Shown: one piece after another, positions 1 to 9,278 of the stretch | How positions within the stretch are numbered: the first letter of the stretch is position 1 | How the letters are laid out: each line of letters starts with the position of its first letter | Assembly (NCBI GenBank): GCA_964441755.1 | Contig: CAYTVG010000001.1 | Location: 1 to 64,000, forward strand | Direction: 5' to 3' | From: JAUMBM01 sp964441755 | GTDB taxonomy: Bacteria > Bacteroidota > Bacteroidia > Chitinophagales > Saprospiraceae | DNA length: 64,000 bases | Position numbers and translations under genes: made by a program | The notes under the pieces: model-generated | What the model saw: only the letters and a program-made list of their open reading frames with translations | What the model was told of the DNA's origin: nothing | The model's database searches: none

Positions 1-31
1 CTAACAATAACCAATCCTTCTGATTAGCCAT
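1..31 (-). CDS. possible 5' end of a gene running off the left edge
   Basis: An ATG on the minus strand at 31-29 opens a frame reading MANQKDWLLL before the sequence ends. Two strong Bacteroidota-type promoters upstream (146-174 and 230-261) point at it, leaving a leader of about 110 nt from the nearer one. Ten residues are too few to identify a family. A stable RNA gene beyond the edge is an alternative reading of those promoters. Confidence 0.35.
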   Translation of the reverse strand, partial: MANQKDWLLL

Positions 32-145
32 CTTCGCGTTATCTTCACGCTTATCTCTTAATGTATGAGCCCGCAACTGTTTGCAGAACATACACCGTCG
101 AATCGCGTTTCAATCTGTTTTTTGTGCTTTCTTTAAAAGCGAGTG

Positions 146-174
146 CAAAGATACAACAAATCTTAATTCAGCAA
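146..174 (-). promoter_or_regulatory. Bacteroidota promoter P2
   Basis: On the minus strand, TTG (174-172), 18 nt, then TATCTTTG (153-146), which matches the primary sigma consensus TTG/TAnnTTTG. It continues into GCACTCGC, the same start region as P1 and nearly the same as the tRNA-Met promoter at the right end. Transcription would begin near position 140 and read left. Confidence 0.7.
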
Positions 175-229
175 AGCTTTTTTTGATTTATTTTTTTCTC
201 GCATCACCGCCTCTCTTGCGAAGCGAGTG

Positions 230-261
230 CAAAGATAACGCATCCATTTTCACTTTTCCAA
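230..261 (-). promoter_or_regulatory. Bacteroidota promoter P1
   Basis: Minus-strand TTG (261-259), 21 nt, TATCTTTG (237-230), followed by GCACTCGC. It lies 84 nt upstream of P2 and shares its 15-nt core, so the two form a tandem pair reading toward the left edge. Confidence 0.65.
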
Positions 262-356
262 ACCCAAACAGGAATTATTTGAGACAAGCAGTGTAGCCGG
301 AACAGCCCCCTGTCGGCAATATAGTTTTTTGGCCAAAGTATATTGCGCCGATATGG

Positions 357-1532
357 CTATTTGCTCCCCATCCAACTTGTATTTCGTCGTCGGGGAGAAA
401 GCAGTGCCTGTAAAAAATTTTTTGTGGGCGCTGTACTCATTACAAGTACATCACCTGCAAAGCTGGTTTGACCATTTAAAAAGGCCAATAATCGCGCAGC
501 AGGATTTTTGGCAAACAGTTGGCGAAACAGGAGATCTCCGGGACAATGCTTATCCTGTAGTACTTTTAATAGTATATGATCATAGAAACGATGGCGCAGT
601 GCAGGGAGTGACTCACGCGTTAATGGATGCTGACCCTTCTCCAGCTGCTGTATGATTTTTGTGATCCGTTGTTGTATATACCAGAAAGTATAACCTGAAG
701 AAGCACGCGTATCGCCGCCCGCAGTACCAATTTGTATAAGCTGCTCTTTTCCCCGCATAAAGGCAAAGTCCGTCATAGGAATAACACCATCTTCTACCTC
801 TTTCACTTCATAGCCTCTGGCAGCAGGATGATGTGCTGCAAGGTAATCGGCAAGAATCTGGTCATACGCTTCCGTCTTAAGGTGATTATTAGAAAAGATA
901 GCCACCTCGACCAATGCTTCGCGCGGCGAACTAGGCATTACATAAACGAAGCGAGTCTCCCCTTCCTGTGGCAGCCTGTAATCCATGAGGATAGCCTCAT
1001 TGGGGACAAATGCATCTGCAGGCGTTTTTATAAACCACCCCCTGAAGTGCTGGTCAAGGTAATACACCTTGTTTTTGTCTATTTTCTCAAAAGGTATACT
1101 ATTGAAACAATAATCCGCATAGATGCGCTGTCCATTTACCTCTGCATAGGCCTTATTTCCCTCTGTTCCAACTGCCGATACCTGGCCGTATTCACGGCGC
1201 ACATTGGGTGCAGTATCCAGTAAATTGTTGACATAGCCATAAAAATCAGTGGCTCTGATCATCTTATATACATAAGGAGCTATTTTCATGCGGCGCGCAA
1301 AGTCGCCTTGATAGAACCACAGATGATCCCAACGATGCGTCACTACCGATTCGAACGGACCCTCTTCATGCTCCCAAAAACACCAGGTACGATCATTTTT
1401 TTCCGAACGCCTCAATACATCGACAATGCAGATAGACAAGTCGGCCAAGGAGGGAGTGCTAAGCAGGCGTGCAGCAAGGCTGAGACCCGCAGCACCTCCC
1501 CCTGTGATTAGTATGGAGGGTCTGTCCGCCAT
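357..1532 (-). CDS. crtY: lycopene beta-cyclase CrtY
   Basis: FAD-dependent cyclase that closes beta-ionone rings on lycopene or gamma-carotene-type ends. The 391-residue protein is the usual size for bacterial CrtY. It has an N-terminal dinucleotide-binding motif GGGAAGLSLAARLL (about 11-24), the family motif NDRTWCFWE (46-54) and a C-terminal FLxxxTS...MS.AP segment typical of CrtY. It is the last gene of a minus-strand carotenoid operon, 8 nt after cruF. With cruF next to it, a carotenoid with one cyclised end and one hydrated end is plausible. The call rests on motifs; the substrate is inferred. Confidence 0.9.
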   Translation of the reverse strand: MADRPSILITGGGAAGLSLAARLLSTPSLADLSICIVDVLRRSEKNDRTWCFWEHEEGPFESVVTHRWDHLWFYQGDFARRMKIAPYVYKMIRATDFYGYVNNLLDTAPNVRREYGQVSAVGTEGNKAYAEVNGQRIYADYCFNSIPFEKIDKNKVYYLDQHFRGWFIKTPADAFVPNEAILMDYRLPQEGETRFVYVMPSSPREALVEVAIFSNNHLKTEAYDQILADYLAAHHPAARGYEVKEVEDGVIPMTDFAFMRGKEQLIQIGTAGGDTRASSGYTFWYIQQRITKIIQQLEKGQHPLTRESLPALRHRFYDHILLKVLQDKHCPGDLLFRQLFAKNPAARLLAFLNGQTSFAGDVLVMSTAPTKNFLQALLSPRRRNTSWMGSK

Positions 1533-1540
1533 CGTATTGG

Positions 1541-2218
1541 TTATTTATAAAAAAATAGAAGTACCAAAAAAAAGAAGAGCTGTGCTAATGCGTAGATCGG
1601 CAACAGGGGGCTTCGGTAGGCGATTCGGCTGTAATTGAGCGGAATAGAAAAAACCAGTGCTACAATACCCCATGCCAGATAATTTTGCACCGGAATCACT
1701 CCTCCTGCCCACTGCCAGTAATCGAGCCGAACAGCCACAGGTTCTATACACAAGTCATAGGCCATTATAAGCAAGGATGCCAGGGCAGAAATGGCCCAGG
1801 GTTGTCGGATCCATCTTGCTGCCAAATCATTAGTTGCCAAGATAAGCGCTGTCCAGTTGAGCGCAATCACCAGGGGGACATTCAGCCACTGAAGCCACAT
1901 GGTCTCACCATAGTGATATTCTCCGAAAATCATTCCTGTAGCTACCCCGGCCACCTCAATGAAAAAAGTCCCCGTGTAAGCAGCAGCAGCCCAATAAAAC
2001 AGGCGCATATCCCCGTTCCGCCGATACAGCAGCCACAGTAGTGTTCCGCAAATCCCCAACAACAGCATATCTGTTGTCAGCTTGGTGATGGGCAATACAG
2101 CGGGCAAAAGATGTGCCCAGGCGCCGGATGCCAGCGCAAAAACCATAAATAACCCAAAAGCCTTTTCAGCGCTGTCCATCTTCCCCAAAGAGAAGCCTTC
2201 TCCCCCTGTTACTGTCAT
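1541..2218 (-). CDS. cruF: CruF-type carotenoid 1',2'-hydratase (carotenoid biosynthesis protein, DUF422)
   Basis: 225-residue integral membrane protein with about seven hydrophobic segments. Conserved blocks resemble the CruF/bisanhydrobacterioruberin hydratase family: EVAGVATGMIFGEYHYGE near 87-104, then a segment ending in N-VPLVIALNW, and YDLCIEPVA further on. Known members add water to the psi-end of carotenoids. The start ATG overlaps the crtB stop as ATGA, which supports the start chosen and translational coupling. In saproxanthin- and myxol-type pathways CruF acts with CrtY; crtZ and crtD are not in this window. Confidence 0.8.
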   Translation of the reverse strand: MTVTGGEGFSLGKMDSAEKAFGLFMVFALASGAWAHLLPAVLPITKLTTDMLLLGICGTLLWLLYRRNGDMRLFYWAAAAYTGTFFIEVAGVATGMIFGEYHYGETMWLQWLNVPLVIALNWTALILATNDLAARWIRQPWAISALASLLIMAYDLCIEPVAVRLDYWQWAGGVIPVQNYLAWGIVALVFSIPLNYSRIAYRSPLLPIYALAQLFFFLVLLFFYK

Positions 2219-3051
2219 AGCATATTGAGACTATTGCGCACTGCACTGCTGAAGAGCAGGACAATTTTACGCCCGTCGTTGACCCGGAAGCGCTCTTGCG
2301 TAACCTTGTCGGCAGGAGCTCTCCGAATTTTGTCAAATAATTTTGTATAATAACGATATGCCAAAAGCACTCCAAGTCTGGCACCATCGGGCAGCTGTTT
2401 TATACCTACCAAGGCATCCTCAAAATCACGTGCAATATCTTTTTCTATCTCCGCCTTATCAGCATTCGTGAATCGCGTGAAATCAATGCCGGGAAAATAT
2501 ATACGGCCACGCTCGTCATAATCGCTCCGAATATCCCGTAGAAAATTAATTTTCTGAAAAGCCGCGCCCAAACTTCTGGCGGGTGCTTTTAGCCGCTCGT
2601 ACATCTCCTGGTCTCCTTCGCAAAAAACGCGCAGACACATAAGACCAACAACCTCCGCTGAACCATAAATGTACTGTTCGTACATAGACTGCCCGTAAGA
2701 GTTGTGGTGCAAATCCATTTCCATACTCAGCAGGAAAGCATCTATCAGCTCCCGTTCGATACCATAACGGTTGACCACCTCCTGAAATGCGTGGAGCACT
2801 GGATTGAGGCTTATTCGCTCCTCAATAGCGCGGTACGTATCTTCTTTGAACCTGTTCAGCAAAACTTCCTTAGGATGCTCGTGAAAAGTATCGACAATTT
2901 CGTCGGCAAAACGCACAAACCCATAAATAGCATAAATAGGTTTGCGAAATCGCTGGTCGAACATGCGAATACCCAAAGAAAAGGAGGTACTGTATCTGTT
3001 AGTGATGAGTTTGCTGCACTCTACACAAACCTGGTTGTACAAATCAAGCAT
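2215..3051 (-). CDS. crtB: phytoene synthase CrtB
   Basis: Head-to-head condensation of two geranylgeranyl diphosphates to phytoene, the entry step of C40 carotenoids. 278 residues of squalene/phytoene synthase fold. The first Asp-rich motif is DEIVD (50-54); the second lies in LRDIRSDYDERGRIYFP near residue 170, with the diagnostic RIYFP signature. It is followed by cruF with a 4-nt overlap and preceded by crtI after about 150 nt with no gene. Confidence 0.93.
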   Translation of the reverse strand: MLDLYNQVCVECSKLITNRYSTSFSLGIRMFDQRFRKPIYAIYGFVRFADEIVDTFHEHPKEVLLNRFKEDTYRAIEERISLNPVLHAFQEVVNRYGIERELIDAFLLSMEMDLHHNSYGQSMYEQYIYGSAEVVGLMCLRVFCEGDQEMYERLKAPARSLGAAFQKINFLRDIRSDYDERGRIYFPGIDFTRFTNADKAEIEKDIARDFEDALVGIKQLPDGARLGVLLAYRYYTKLFDKIRRAPADKVTQERFRVNDGRKIVLLFSSAVRNSLNML

Positions 3052-3204
3052 ACGGAACTAAATTAGCATTATTGAGTAAGCGGGTTTATATATTCATCAG
3101 CCGCAATCGTACACAATTCCTGACAGCCTGTCATCAAAGCTCCTACTTCACCCATCTCCGGATTGCCCTGATATGCCAAGCCATTTTAACCTACAGGTTG
3201 CCGC

Positions 3205-4686
3205 CTACTGTTTGCCCGCTGCCTTAGCTACCTCTCTGGCCACAACCTGACCCGAGATGATGGAAGGAGGCATACCGGGACCCGGTGTCGTCAGCTGACC
3301 TGTATAATAAAGGTTTGACAGCTTGCTGCTCTTGAGCTTGGGTTTCAGAAAAGCTGTCTGCAACAGCGTATTGGCCAGACCATAAGCATTGCCCTTGTAC
3401 GCGTGGTAATCGCGTTCAAAATCGCGATGGGCGTATCCGTGCTTATATACAATATGGTCACGTATGCTATTGCCTGTCAGTCTTTCAAACCGATCCACCA
3501 TAATATCAAAATACCGCTCACGCATCCCGTCATCATCCTGCAATCCTGGTGCCAGCGGCATAAGGAAAAAGAGATTTTCTTTGCCTGCAGGTGCCACCGA
3601 TGGATCGGTTACAGAGGGCGCACACACATAGAAGAGTGGCTTGGTAGGCCAGCGCGGTGATTCATAAATCTCGTGCGCATGCAGACCAAAATCCTGGTCA
3701 AAAAAGAGCGTATGGTGGTGAAGGTTCTCCAATTTTTTGTCCAGCCCTATATAATACAGCAAACTCGAGGGTGCCATCGTGCGCGCATCCCAGTAGGCTT
3801 CTGTATATTGCCGACCCGCCTCCGGCAGCACTTCCTGCTCCAGATGGTGATAATCAGCCCCGCCCACCACAAAATCAGCTATATACTCGGCATCGCGCGT
3901 ACGCACCTTACTCACCCGCCCCTGCTGGATGTCCATACCTGTTACTTCCTGATTGAATCGAAACACAACGCCTTGTTCTTTGGCAACACTGACCATTGCC
4001 TCAACAATTTTGTGCATCCCGCCCATCGGATACCAAGTACCCAGCGACAAATCTGCATGATTCATCAGGCTGTAAAGCGCCGGGGTTTTCTGTGGTGTAG
4101 CGCCCAGAAACAAAACCGGAAATTCCAACAGCTCAATCAGCTTGGGGTTTTTAAAAAGCTTGCGCACGTGACTGGAAAGCGACTGAAACATCTGCAGCCG
4201 AAAGAGACTGGTAAGGATGCGAATATCTGTAAATTCCCAAATTGAATGGCTGGGCTTGAATACAAACTCACGCATACCCACCTCATACTTATAGGCAGCC
4301 TCCTCCAAAAAATGCTTGAGTCTGCCGCTACTGCCAGGCTCGTATTTTTCGAAAAGATCAAAAAGTGCTTCCTGTCCGGCAGGCACTTCCATGCGATCGT
4401 CAGGACCAAAATATATGCTGTAGGAAGGATCCATACGAACCAGCTCATAATAATCCTTCACAGATTTGCCAAAGAGATTGAAAAATGATTCGAACACCTC
4501 GGGCATCCAGTACCAACTGGGGCCCATATCAAAGACGAAGCCATCGACTGTAAACTGTCGTGCACGCCCACCCGGACTTCCGTTTTTCTCGAGTACCGTT
4601 ACTTCAAACCCCTCTTTTGCCAGACAGCTGGCTGCGGCTAGCCCGGCAAAACCGGAGCCGATAACGATGACCTTTTTCTTTACCAT
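3205..4686 (-). CDS. crtI: phytoene desaturase CrtI
   Basis: FAD-dependent desaturase converting phytoene to lycopene. 493 residues, normal for CrtI. The N-terminal FAD motif is VIGSGFAGLAAASCLAKEG (about 8-26), followed by EKNGSPGGRAR; the C-terminal carotenoid oxidase signature is TTPGPGMPPSIISG. It is the first gene of the minus-strand order crtI-crtB-cruF-crtY. I see no clear consensus promoter in the 120 nt upstream, so the operon promoter is unassigned. Confidence 0.93.
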   Translation of the reverse strand: MVKKKVIVIGSGFAGLAAASCLAKEGFEVTVLEKNGSPGGRARQFTVDGFVFDMGPSWYWMPEVFESFFNLFGKSVKDYYELVRMDPSYSIYFGPDDRMEVPAGQEALFDLFEKYEPGSSGRLKHFLEEAAYKYEVGMREFVFKPSHSIWEFTDIRILTSLFRLQMFQSLSSHVRKLFKNPKLIELLEFPVLFLGATPQKTPALYSLMNHADLSLGTWYPMGGMHKIVEAMVSVAKEQGVVFRFNQEVTGMDIQQGRVSKVRTRDAEYIADFVVGGADYHHLEQEVLPEAGRQYTEAYWDARTMAPSSLLYYIGLDKKLENLHHHTLFFDQDFGLHAHEIYESPRWPTKPLFYVCAPSVTDPSVAPAGKENLFFLMPLAPGLQDDDGMRERYFDIMVDRFERLTGNSIRDHIVYKHGYAHRDFERDYHAYKGNAYGLANTLLQTAFLKPKLKSSKLSNLYYTGQLTTPGPGMPPSIISGQVVAREVAKAAGKQ

Positions 4687-4809
4687 TTGCTCTACTGAAA
4701 ATTCTCAAGACATATGAATGCAGTTTCAACAGGAGCAGGGGCCTTTTGTTTAAAAATGACACAAAAATGAACTTATTAATACCAATACACCCCCTTATCT
4801 CATGCGTAA

Positions 4810-5754
4810 TCAGCACATTACCTGTACGGCCTCCGGCACAAGATCAATTTCAACCGGTGTCTGCCCCAAAAATTCGCCATCGGCCTCCAGCAGCAGGGCT
4901 TCGCCCGCTGCTTCGATTCGCACCCGCTGTGTATGTGCCAGCACGACCAGCGGATGTGTACCTATCTGCCCGTTGAAGAAAAGCCGCAGGCTTTTTATAA
5001 CCCCCCAGCGGCTTACAGGTCCGGCATACATAAGCGCCAACGCCTGCATGCCTGGCCGCGCATGCGGCGTAGGCTGCATACCACCGCCGGCGTAGCGGCC
5101 CAGGCCGGCATGAATGGTGTAAAAATGCTGCCTGACGACCTCCCCATTATAACTCAGGGTGGCAGCCAACGGCCTGAACTGAAACAGACAGCGGAGGATG
5201 GCAAGCAAATAAAACATTTTCCTCGAGTAGCGTGGCGGATTCAGGGTTGCTGTGTAGCGTACAACGTATCCGTCATAGGCCAGTCCGGCAACGTTCATAA
5301 AAAAACGAGTTTGCTCCCGCCCGCGCTCATCTTGATATCGGAGGCGTCCCACAGCCATCCGGCGGGCAGTTGCCTGAGCAAACCACTGCGTCCAAGCCCC
5401 TGCCTCTCCGGGTATTCCGTGGGTCCTGATCCAGTCATTGCCCGTACCCACCGGTAGTAGTGCCAACACAAAAGCTTCCGGCGGAGCAACAGTCTGCTCC
5501 ATGACGCCATTGACCAGCTCATGCCAGCTCCCGTCACCCCCTACTACCACAAACCGCCGATCGCCCCGGGCCGCCTGCTCAAAAAGCAAAGTGGCTATAT
5601 GCCCTTTATGGCTGCTGAATAATACAACTGACGACGACAGGGCGTCGCAAATACGCGCCTCTATGGAAGGCCACAGCCGGCCGGCATGGCCACCGCCGGC
5701 AGCAGGGTTGACAATAACAACCCATTTGGCCGATTGCTGTTTGGGAGCAGACAT
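4810..5754 (-). CDS. diacylglycerol/lipid kinase family protein
   Basis: 314-residue protein of the DAGK catalytic (YegS/DgkB) family. It opens with VVIVNPAAGGGHAGRLW and carries the nucleotide-binding GGDGSWHELVNGVM, a Ser variant of the usual GGDGT, followed by LPVGTGNDW. Such enzymes phosphorylate diacylglycerol, sphingoid bases or related lipids; the substrate cannot be read here. I prefer ATG at 5754 (MSAPKQQ) to the in-frame GTG at 5763. It lies 120 nt upstream of crtI on the same strand with no clear functional link to it. Confidence 0.85.
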   Translation of the reverse strand: MSAPKQQSAKWVVIVNPAAGGGHAGRLWPSIEARICDALSSSVVLFSSHKGHIATLLFEQAARGDRRFVVVGGDGSWHELVNGVMEQTVAPPEAFVLALLPVGTGNDWIRTHGIPGEAGAWTQWFAQATARRMAVGRLRYQDERGREQTRFFMNVAGLAYDGYVVRYTATLNPPRYSRKMFYLLAILRCLFQFRPLAATLSYNGEVVRQHFYTIHAGLGRYAGGGMQPTPHARPGMQALALMYAGPVSRWGVIKSLRLFFNGQIGTHPLVVLAHTQRVRIEAAGEALLLEADGEFLGQTPVEIDLVPEAVQVMC

Positions 5755-5868
5755 ACAAATCACTTATTTACGTAAATGTAGCAAATTTTATCAGGCAGCA
5801 CAGTCTATATAATTAGGTCAGTTGAGGAAAAACTGCGATCTTAGACGCCAGTCAAAATTGAGCGTGCA

Positions 5869-6771
5869 ATGGAGCAACTAGTACGTCTGGTAGAAGTAAG
5901 CAAGCGGTATGGTGAAAAAACCGCGGTGGATCAGGTGAGTTTTTCAATTCCTCCAGGACAAATTATGGGGTTGCTCGGCCCGAATGGCGCCGGCAAGACC
6001 TCCATCATCCGAATGATTACAACCATTACGCAGCCTGATGCGGGTCGTATTTTTTTTCAGGACGAGCCCCTCTCCGATAGACACCAGTCGGCCATCGGCT
6101 ACCTACCGGAAGAGCGCGGGCTCTACAAGCAGATGTTCGTCGGAGAGCATCTCATCTATCTAGCAAGGTTAAAGGGTATGGAAAAAGCTGCCGCCCGCAA
6201 CGCTGCCGGCGAGTGGCTCGAAAAGCTGCAGCTGTCGGCCCGCTGGGGACAGCGCGTGGAGGAACTTTCCAAAGGCCTCCAACAGCAGGTGCAGTTTATT
6301 GCAACTGTTATGCATAGACCGGCACTCATCATCCTCGATGAACCCTTTTCTGGTTTGGATCCCGTAAACGCCAGCCGCCTTAAGGATGAAGTTCTCAGAT
6401 TGCGCGATGAGGGTGCTGCCATCATCCTGAGTACACACCGCATGGAGCAGGCTGAGTCTATCTGCCAACAGATTGTTCTTATCAATCAGGGTAAAAATAT
6501 TCTCTCCGGGGAGCTTTCCACCATACAGACCTTCGGTCAGCCCAGGCGCTACGCCATAACCTACGAAGGAACCTGGCCAAGCTTGCCCGAAGCAATGGTG
6601 TATGATCTGCGTTTCCCCCGCTCAGGCTGCGCACTGGCTGAACTACCCGATGCAATGCGCCCGGCTGCGTTCATATCGCTATTGATCGAAAGAGGTGTCG
6701 ATATTCAATCTTTTACCAGAGAAATTCCCAGCCTCAATGAGATATTTATCCGGCTGGTCAACCATCAATAA
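5869..6771 (+). CDS. ABC transporter ATP-binding protein, NatA-like
   Basis: 300-residue ATPase. Walker A GPNGAGKTS (37-45), signature LSKGLQQQV near 137-145, Walker B LIILDEPFSGLD near 156-167, then the switch His in STHRMEQ. The C-terminal 80 residues resemble the DUF4162 tail of Nat-type exporter ATPases. It sits 9 nt before its probable permease, so the two form an export complex similar to NatAB. The exported substrate is not evident. Confidence 0.88.
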   Translation: MEQLVRLVEVSKRYGEKTAVDQVSFSIPPGQIMGLLGPNGAGKTSIIRMITTITQPDAGRIFFQDEPLSDRHQSAIGYLPEERGLYKQMFVGEHLIYLARLKGMEKAAARNAAGEWLEKLQLSARWGQRVEELSKGLQQQVQFIATVMHRPALIILDEPFSGLDPVNASRLKDEVLRLRDEGAAIILSTHRMEQAESICQQIVLINQGKNILSGELSTIQTFGQPRRYAITYEGTWPSLPEAMVYDLRFPRSGCALAELPDAMRPAAFISLLIERGVDIQSFTREIPSLNEIFIRLVNHQ

Positions 6772-6780
6772 TACGCCAAC

Positions 6781-8100
6781 ATGATGAAGCAACTCCTTTT
6801 GATTATTGAGCGGGAATATATTACCCGGGTGAGACGCAGGTCCTTTATACTCACCACCCTGCTAACCCCACTCGCCATCGGAATTTTTATCGCTGTTGTC
6901 CAGCTCATATTCAGGTACCAAAGTGACGACGCGCTCAATGTAGTGGTCGTGGATCCCGGTAATCTGTTCGACAATGCTATCGCCGACGACAATACTGTCT
7001 ACTTCAGCCTGAGTAATCAACCGCTCGACAGTCTCACCAGGCAGGCAGCAGCACAAGGCGATGATTTTCCTTACGATGGCATCCTTCTCGTACCCCAGGC
7101 CGGCCCTATCAACCAAAAAGCCTATGAGGTTCATTATTATTCTGATCAAAAGCTAACACTGGACGCAGAACCTATACTCGCGAATCGCATCCAAACAGCC
7201 CTTCGACAACACAAAATAGGACAGCTTAATCTCAAAGAAGAGGAAATAGAAGCACTGGAAACCGAACTTACCATCAGTCCGCACAGTATTCGTGGTGACC
7301 AGTCGGCAGGAAGTTCGCTCACAGGCACCATAGCTGCTATGATAGGTGCAATCATGGGGCTGATCATGTATACGACCGTATTCATATATGGTATGATGGT
7401 CATGCGAGGGGTTATGGAGGAAAAAACAAACCGTATTGTGGAGGTTATGGTGTCCTCCGTCCGCCCTTTCCCATTGATGATGGGTAAAATTATTGGCGTA
7501 GGAGGCGTAGGACTTACCCAAGTGGCCGTATGGGCAGTTCTCATACCAAGCATTTTACTACTCGTAAATCTGTTTTTTGGTATCAGCCCGCAGGGCGCTG
7601 TAGCGGAATCCGCCGAATGGAATCCCGCTGACGCCGAGTTGATGATTGAACGGATAAGTTACGAATTGTACAAAATGCAGTGGGGCATTATCATCCCTCT
7701 GTTCATCCTCTATTTTCTGAGCGGGTACTTCATGTATGCTTCTTTGTTTGCTGCCGTAGGATCCGCTATGAGCGATGATATGGGAGAAAGCCAGTCTCTC
7801 ACCATCCCCATCACCTTGCCAGTTGTACTAGCATTCTACATTATGCTGGCGGCAATCCGATCTCCTCATTCCACCATGGCTGTCTGGGCATCCATCTTTC
7901 CGCTGTTTTCCCCTATAGTCATGCCCGCCAGACTCCCGTTCGATCCCGTCTGGTGGCAGGTCGTTGTCTCCGTAATCCTCAGCATGGGTACGGCTGTCGG
8001 CCTGGTGTGGTTGTCAGGCAGAATATACAGAACCGGGATACTCCTGTACGGCAAAAAAGTGAGCCTGACGGAGATGGTTCAGTGGATGTTTACAAAATAA
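6781..8100 (+). CDS. ABC-2 type permease, NatB-like
   Basis: 439-residue membrane protein. One hydrophobic segment near the N-terminus (about 20-42) is followed by a large extracytoplasmic domain to about residue 180 and then a cluster of about five further membrane segments, the topology of NatB/ABC2_membrane_3 permeases. MEEKTNRIVEVMVSS, a conserved cytoplasmic motif of these exporters, is present around 218-232. It is translated just after its ATPase and followed by a strong bidirectional terminator. Two adjacent ATGs make the start uncertain by one codon. Confidence 0.87.
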   Translation: MMKQLLLIIEREYITRVRRRSFILTTLLTPLAIGIFIAVVQLIFRYQSDDALNVVVVDPGNLFDNAIADDNTVYFSLSNQPLDSLTRQAAAQGDDFPYDGILLVPQAGPINQKAYEVHYYSDQKLTLDAEPILANRIQTALRQHKIGQLNLKEEEIEALETELTISPHSIRGDQSAGSSLTGTIAAMIGAIMGLIMYTTVFIYGMMVMRGVMEEKTNRIVEVMVSSVRPFPLMMGKIIGVGGVGLTQVAVWAVLIPSILLLVNLFFGISPQGAVAESAEWNPADAELMIERISYELYKMQWGIIIPLFILYFLSGYFMYASLFAAVGSAMSDDMGESQSLTIPITLPVVLAFYIMLAAIRSPHSTMAVWASIFPLFSPIVMPARLPFDPVWWQVVVSVILSMGTAVGLVWLSGRIYRTGILLYGKKVSLTEMVQWMFTK

Positions 8101-8111
8101 TTGCATTCGCA

Positions 8112-8159
8112 AAAAAAAATACATTTCGGCGGCTGATACCGCCGAAATGTATTTTTTTT
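8112..8159. terminator. bidirectional intrinsic terminator
   Basis: A perfect stem of 21 pairs joins 8112-8132 to 8139-8159 around a 6-nt loop: an A tract, then ACATTTCGGCGG, the loop, and the complement ending in a T tract. It follows the NatAB pair directly and would stop transcription from either side. Confidence 0.85.
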
Positions 8160-8411
8160 CTATCCCAATAATAGTCTTGCTTTTTTTTTAAAAAGCATCG
8201 CTATTTACCACAATAACAACTATTTTTGGTAGCAACAGTGACCCTGCCATCGCTATTCTCCACATAGCAGGCGATATAGCTTTTGGCCCTGCAATCAATA
8301 CCATGACCCCTGTCAAACCTATTACAGACAACCGTCAGGCAGCAATTACCGTGCATAAATTGCTAGCTAAGTGGTGTACATACTATTCATCTTAAAAACA
8401 TACACTGCGAA
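8160..8411. other. intergenic region before carbonic anhydrase
   Basis: About 250 AT-rich bases with no convincing open reading frame, hairpin or consensus TAnnTTTG element. It presumably holds the carbonic anhydrase promoter, which I could not place. Confidence 0.4.
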
Positions 8412-9050
8412 ATGAAACCATTCGAATTATTGTTGTCAGAAAACAAATTATGGGCAAAGGGAAAAGTTGAACAGGACCCGGATTACTTTAATCGACTCGT
8501 CAACATCCAAACGCCTAATTTTATGTGGATAGGCTGCTCTGACAGCCGCGTTCCACCCAACGAAATTACGCAAACACAGCCAGGGGAGATTTTCATCCAC
8601 CGAAATGTAGCTAACCTGGTTATACACACCGATCTCAACCTGCTCAGCGTACTTCAATATGCTGTAGAAGTTCTCAAGGTAGAGCATATTGTTGTTTGTG
8701 GCCATTATGGTTGTGGGGGGGTAAAAGCTGCACTTTCCAGACAATCCCTGGGGCTTATCAACAAATGGCTACGCCATATCAAGGATGTCTACCGATTCCA
8801 CCAGGCAGAAATTGATGCCCTGCCTACCGAAGAAGGTCGGATCAATAAATTGATTGAGTGTAATATTCTGGAACAGGTGTATAACCTGGCAAAAACTTCA
8901 ATTGTGCAGCAGGCATGGAAAGACAGGGGTGGCCCGCATCTGCATGGCTGGGTGTACGACCTGGCAGACGGGATAATCCACACGCTGATTGATATCGAGC
9001 CCAATGCAGCACTCGATTTGGATATTTACCAGTTTGAAAATCTTGATTAG
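8412..9050 (+). CDS. can: beta-class carbonic anhydrase
   Basis: Reversible hydration of CO2 to bicarbonate. 212 residues, standard length. Zinc ligands are visible as Cys42 in GCSDSR, His98 and Cys101 in CGHYGCGG; Asp44 and Arg46 form the catalytic dyad. RNVANLV (64-70) is also typical. Transcribed alone: a terminator lies upstream and a small GC hairpin (9069-9093) follows the gene. Confidence 0.93.
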   Translation: MKPFELLLSENKLWAKGKVEQDPDYFNRLVNIQTPNFMWIGCSDSRVPPNEITQTQPGEIFIHRNVANLVIHTDLNLLSVLQYAVEVLKVEHIVVCGHYGCGGVKAALSRQSLGLINKWLRHIKDVYRFHQAEIDALPTEEGRINKLIECNILEQVYNLAKTSIVQQAWKDRGGPHLHGWVYDLADGIIHTLIDIEPNAALDLDIYQFENLD

Positions 9051-9278
9051 GTGCGATAAAAGCCAAAAGGGGCAGTCTGGTTTAGCCTGCCCCCTGCCAT
9101 TCTTCGGATGATCCGGCGTATAACTCTTGCCCCCCTGCCTGTCTCAAATCCACATAGGTCCGAACAATATTCATGTTCAGTTTGTCATTCTTTACAGTAC
9201 AGTTCACTAAATGAGTCAATTTTTTCAATCATTTTTAAGAATTTTGCTAACTCGTTTCACAACAAAATATTGCTCGAC

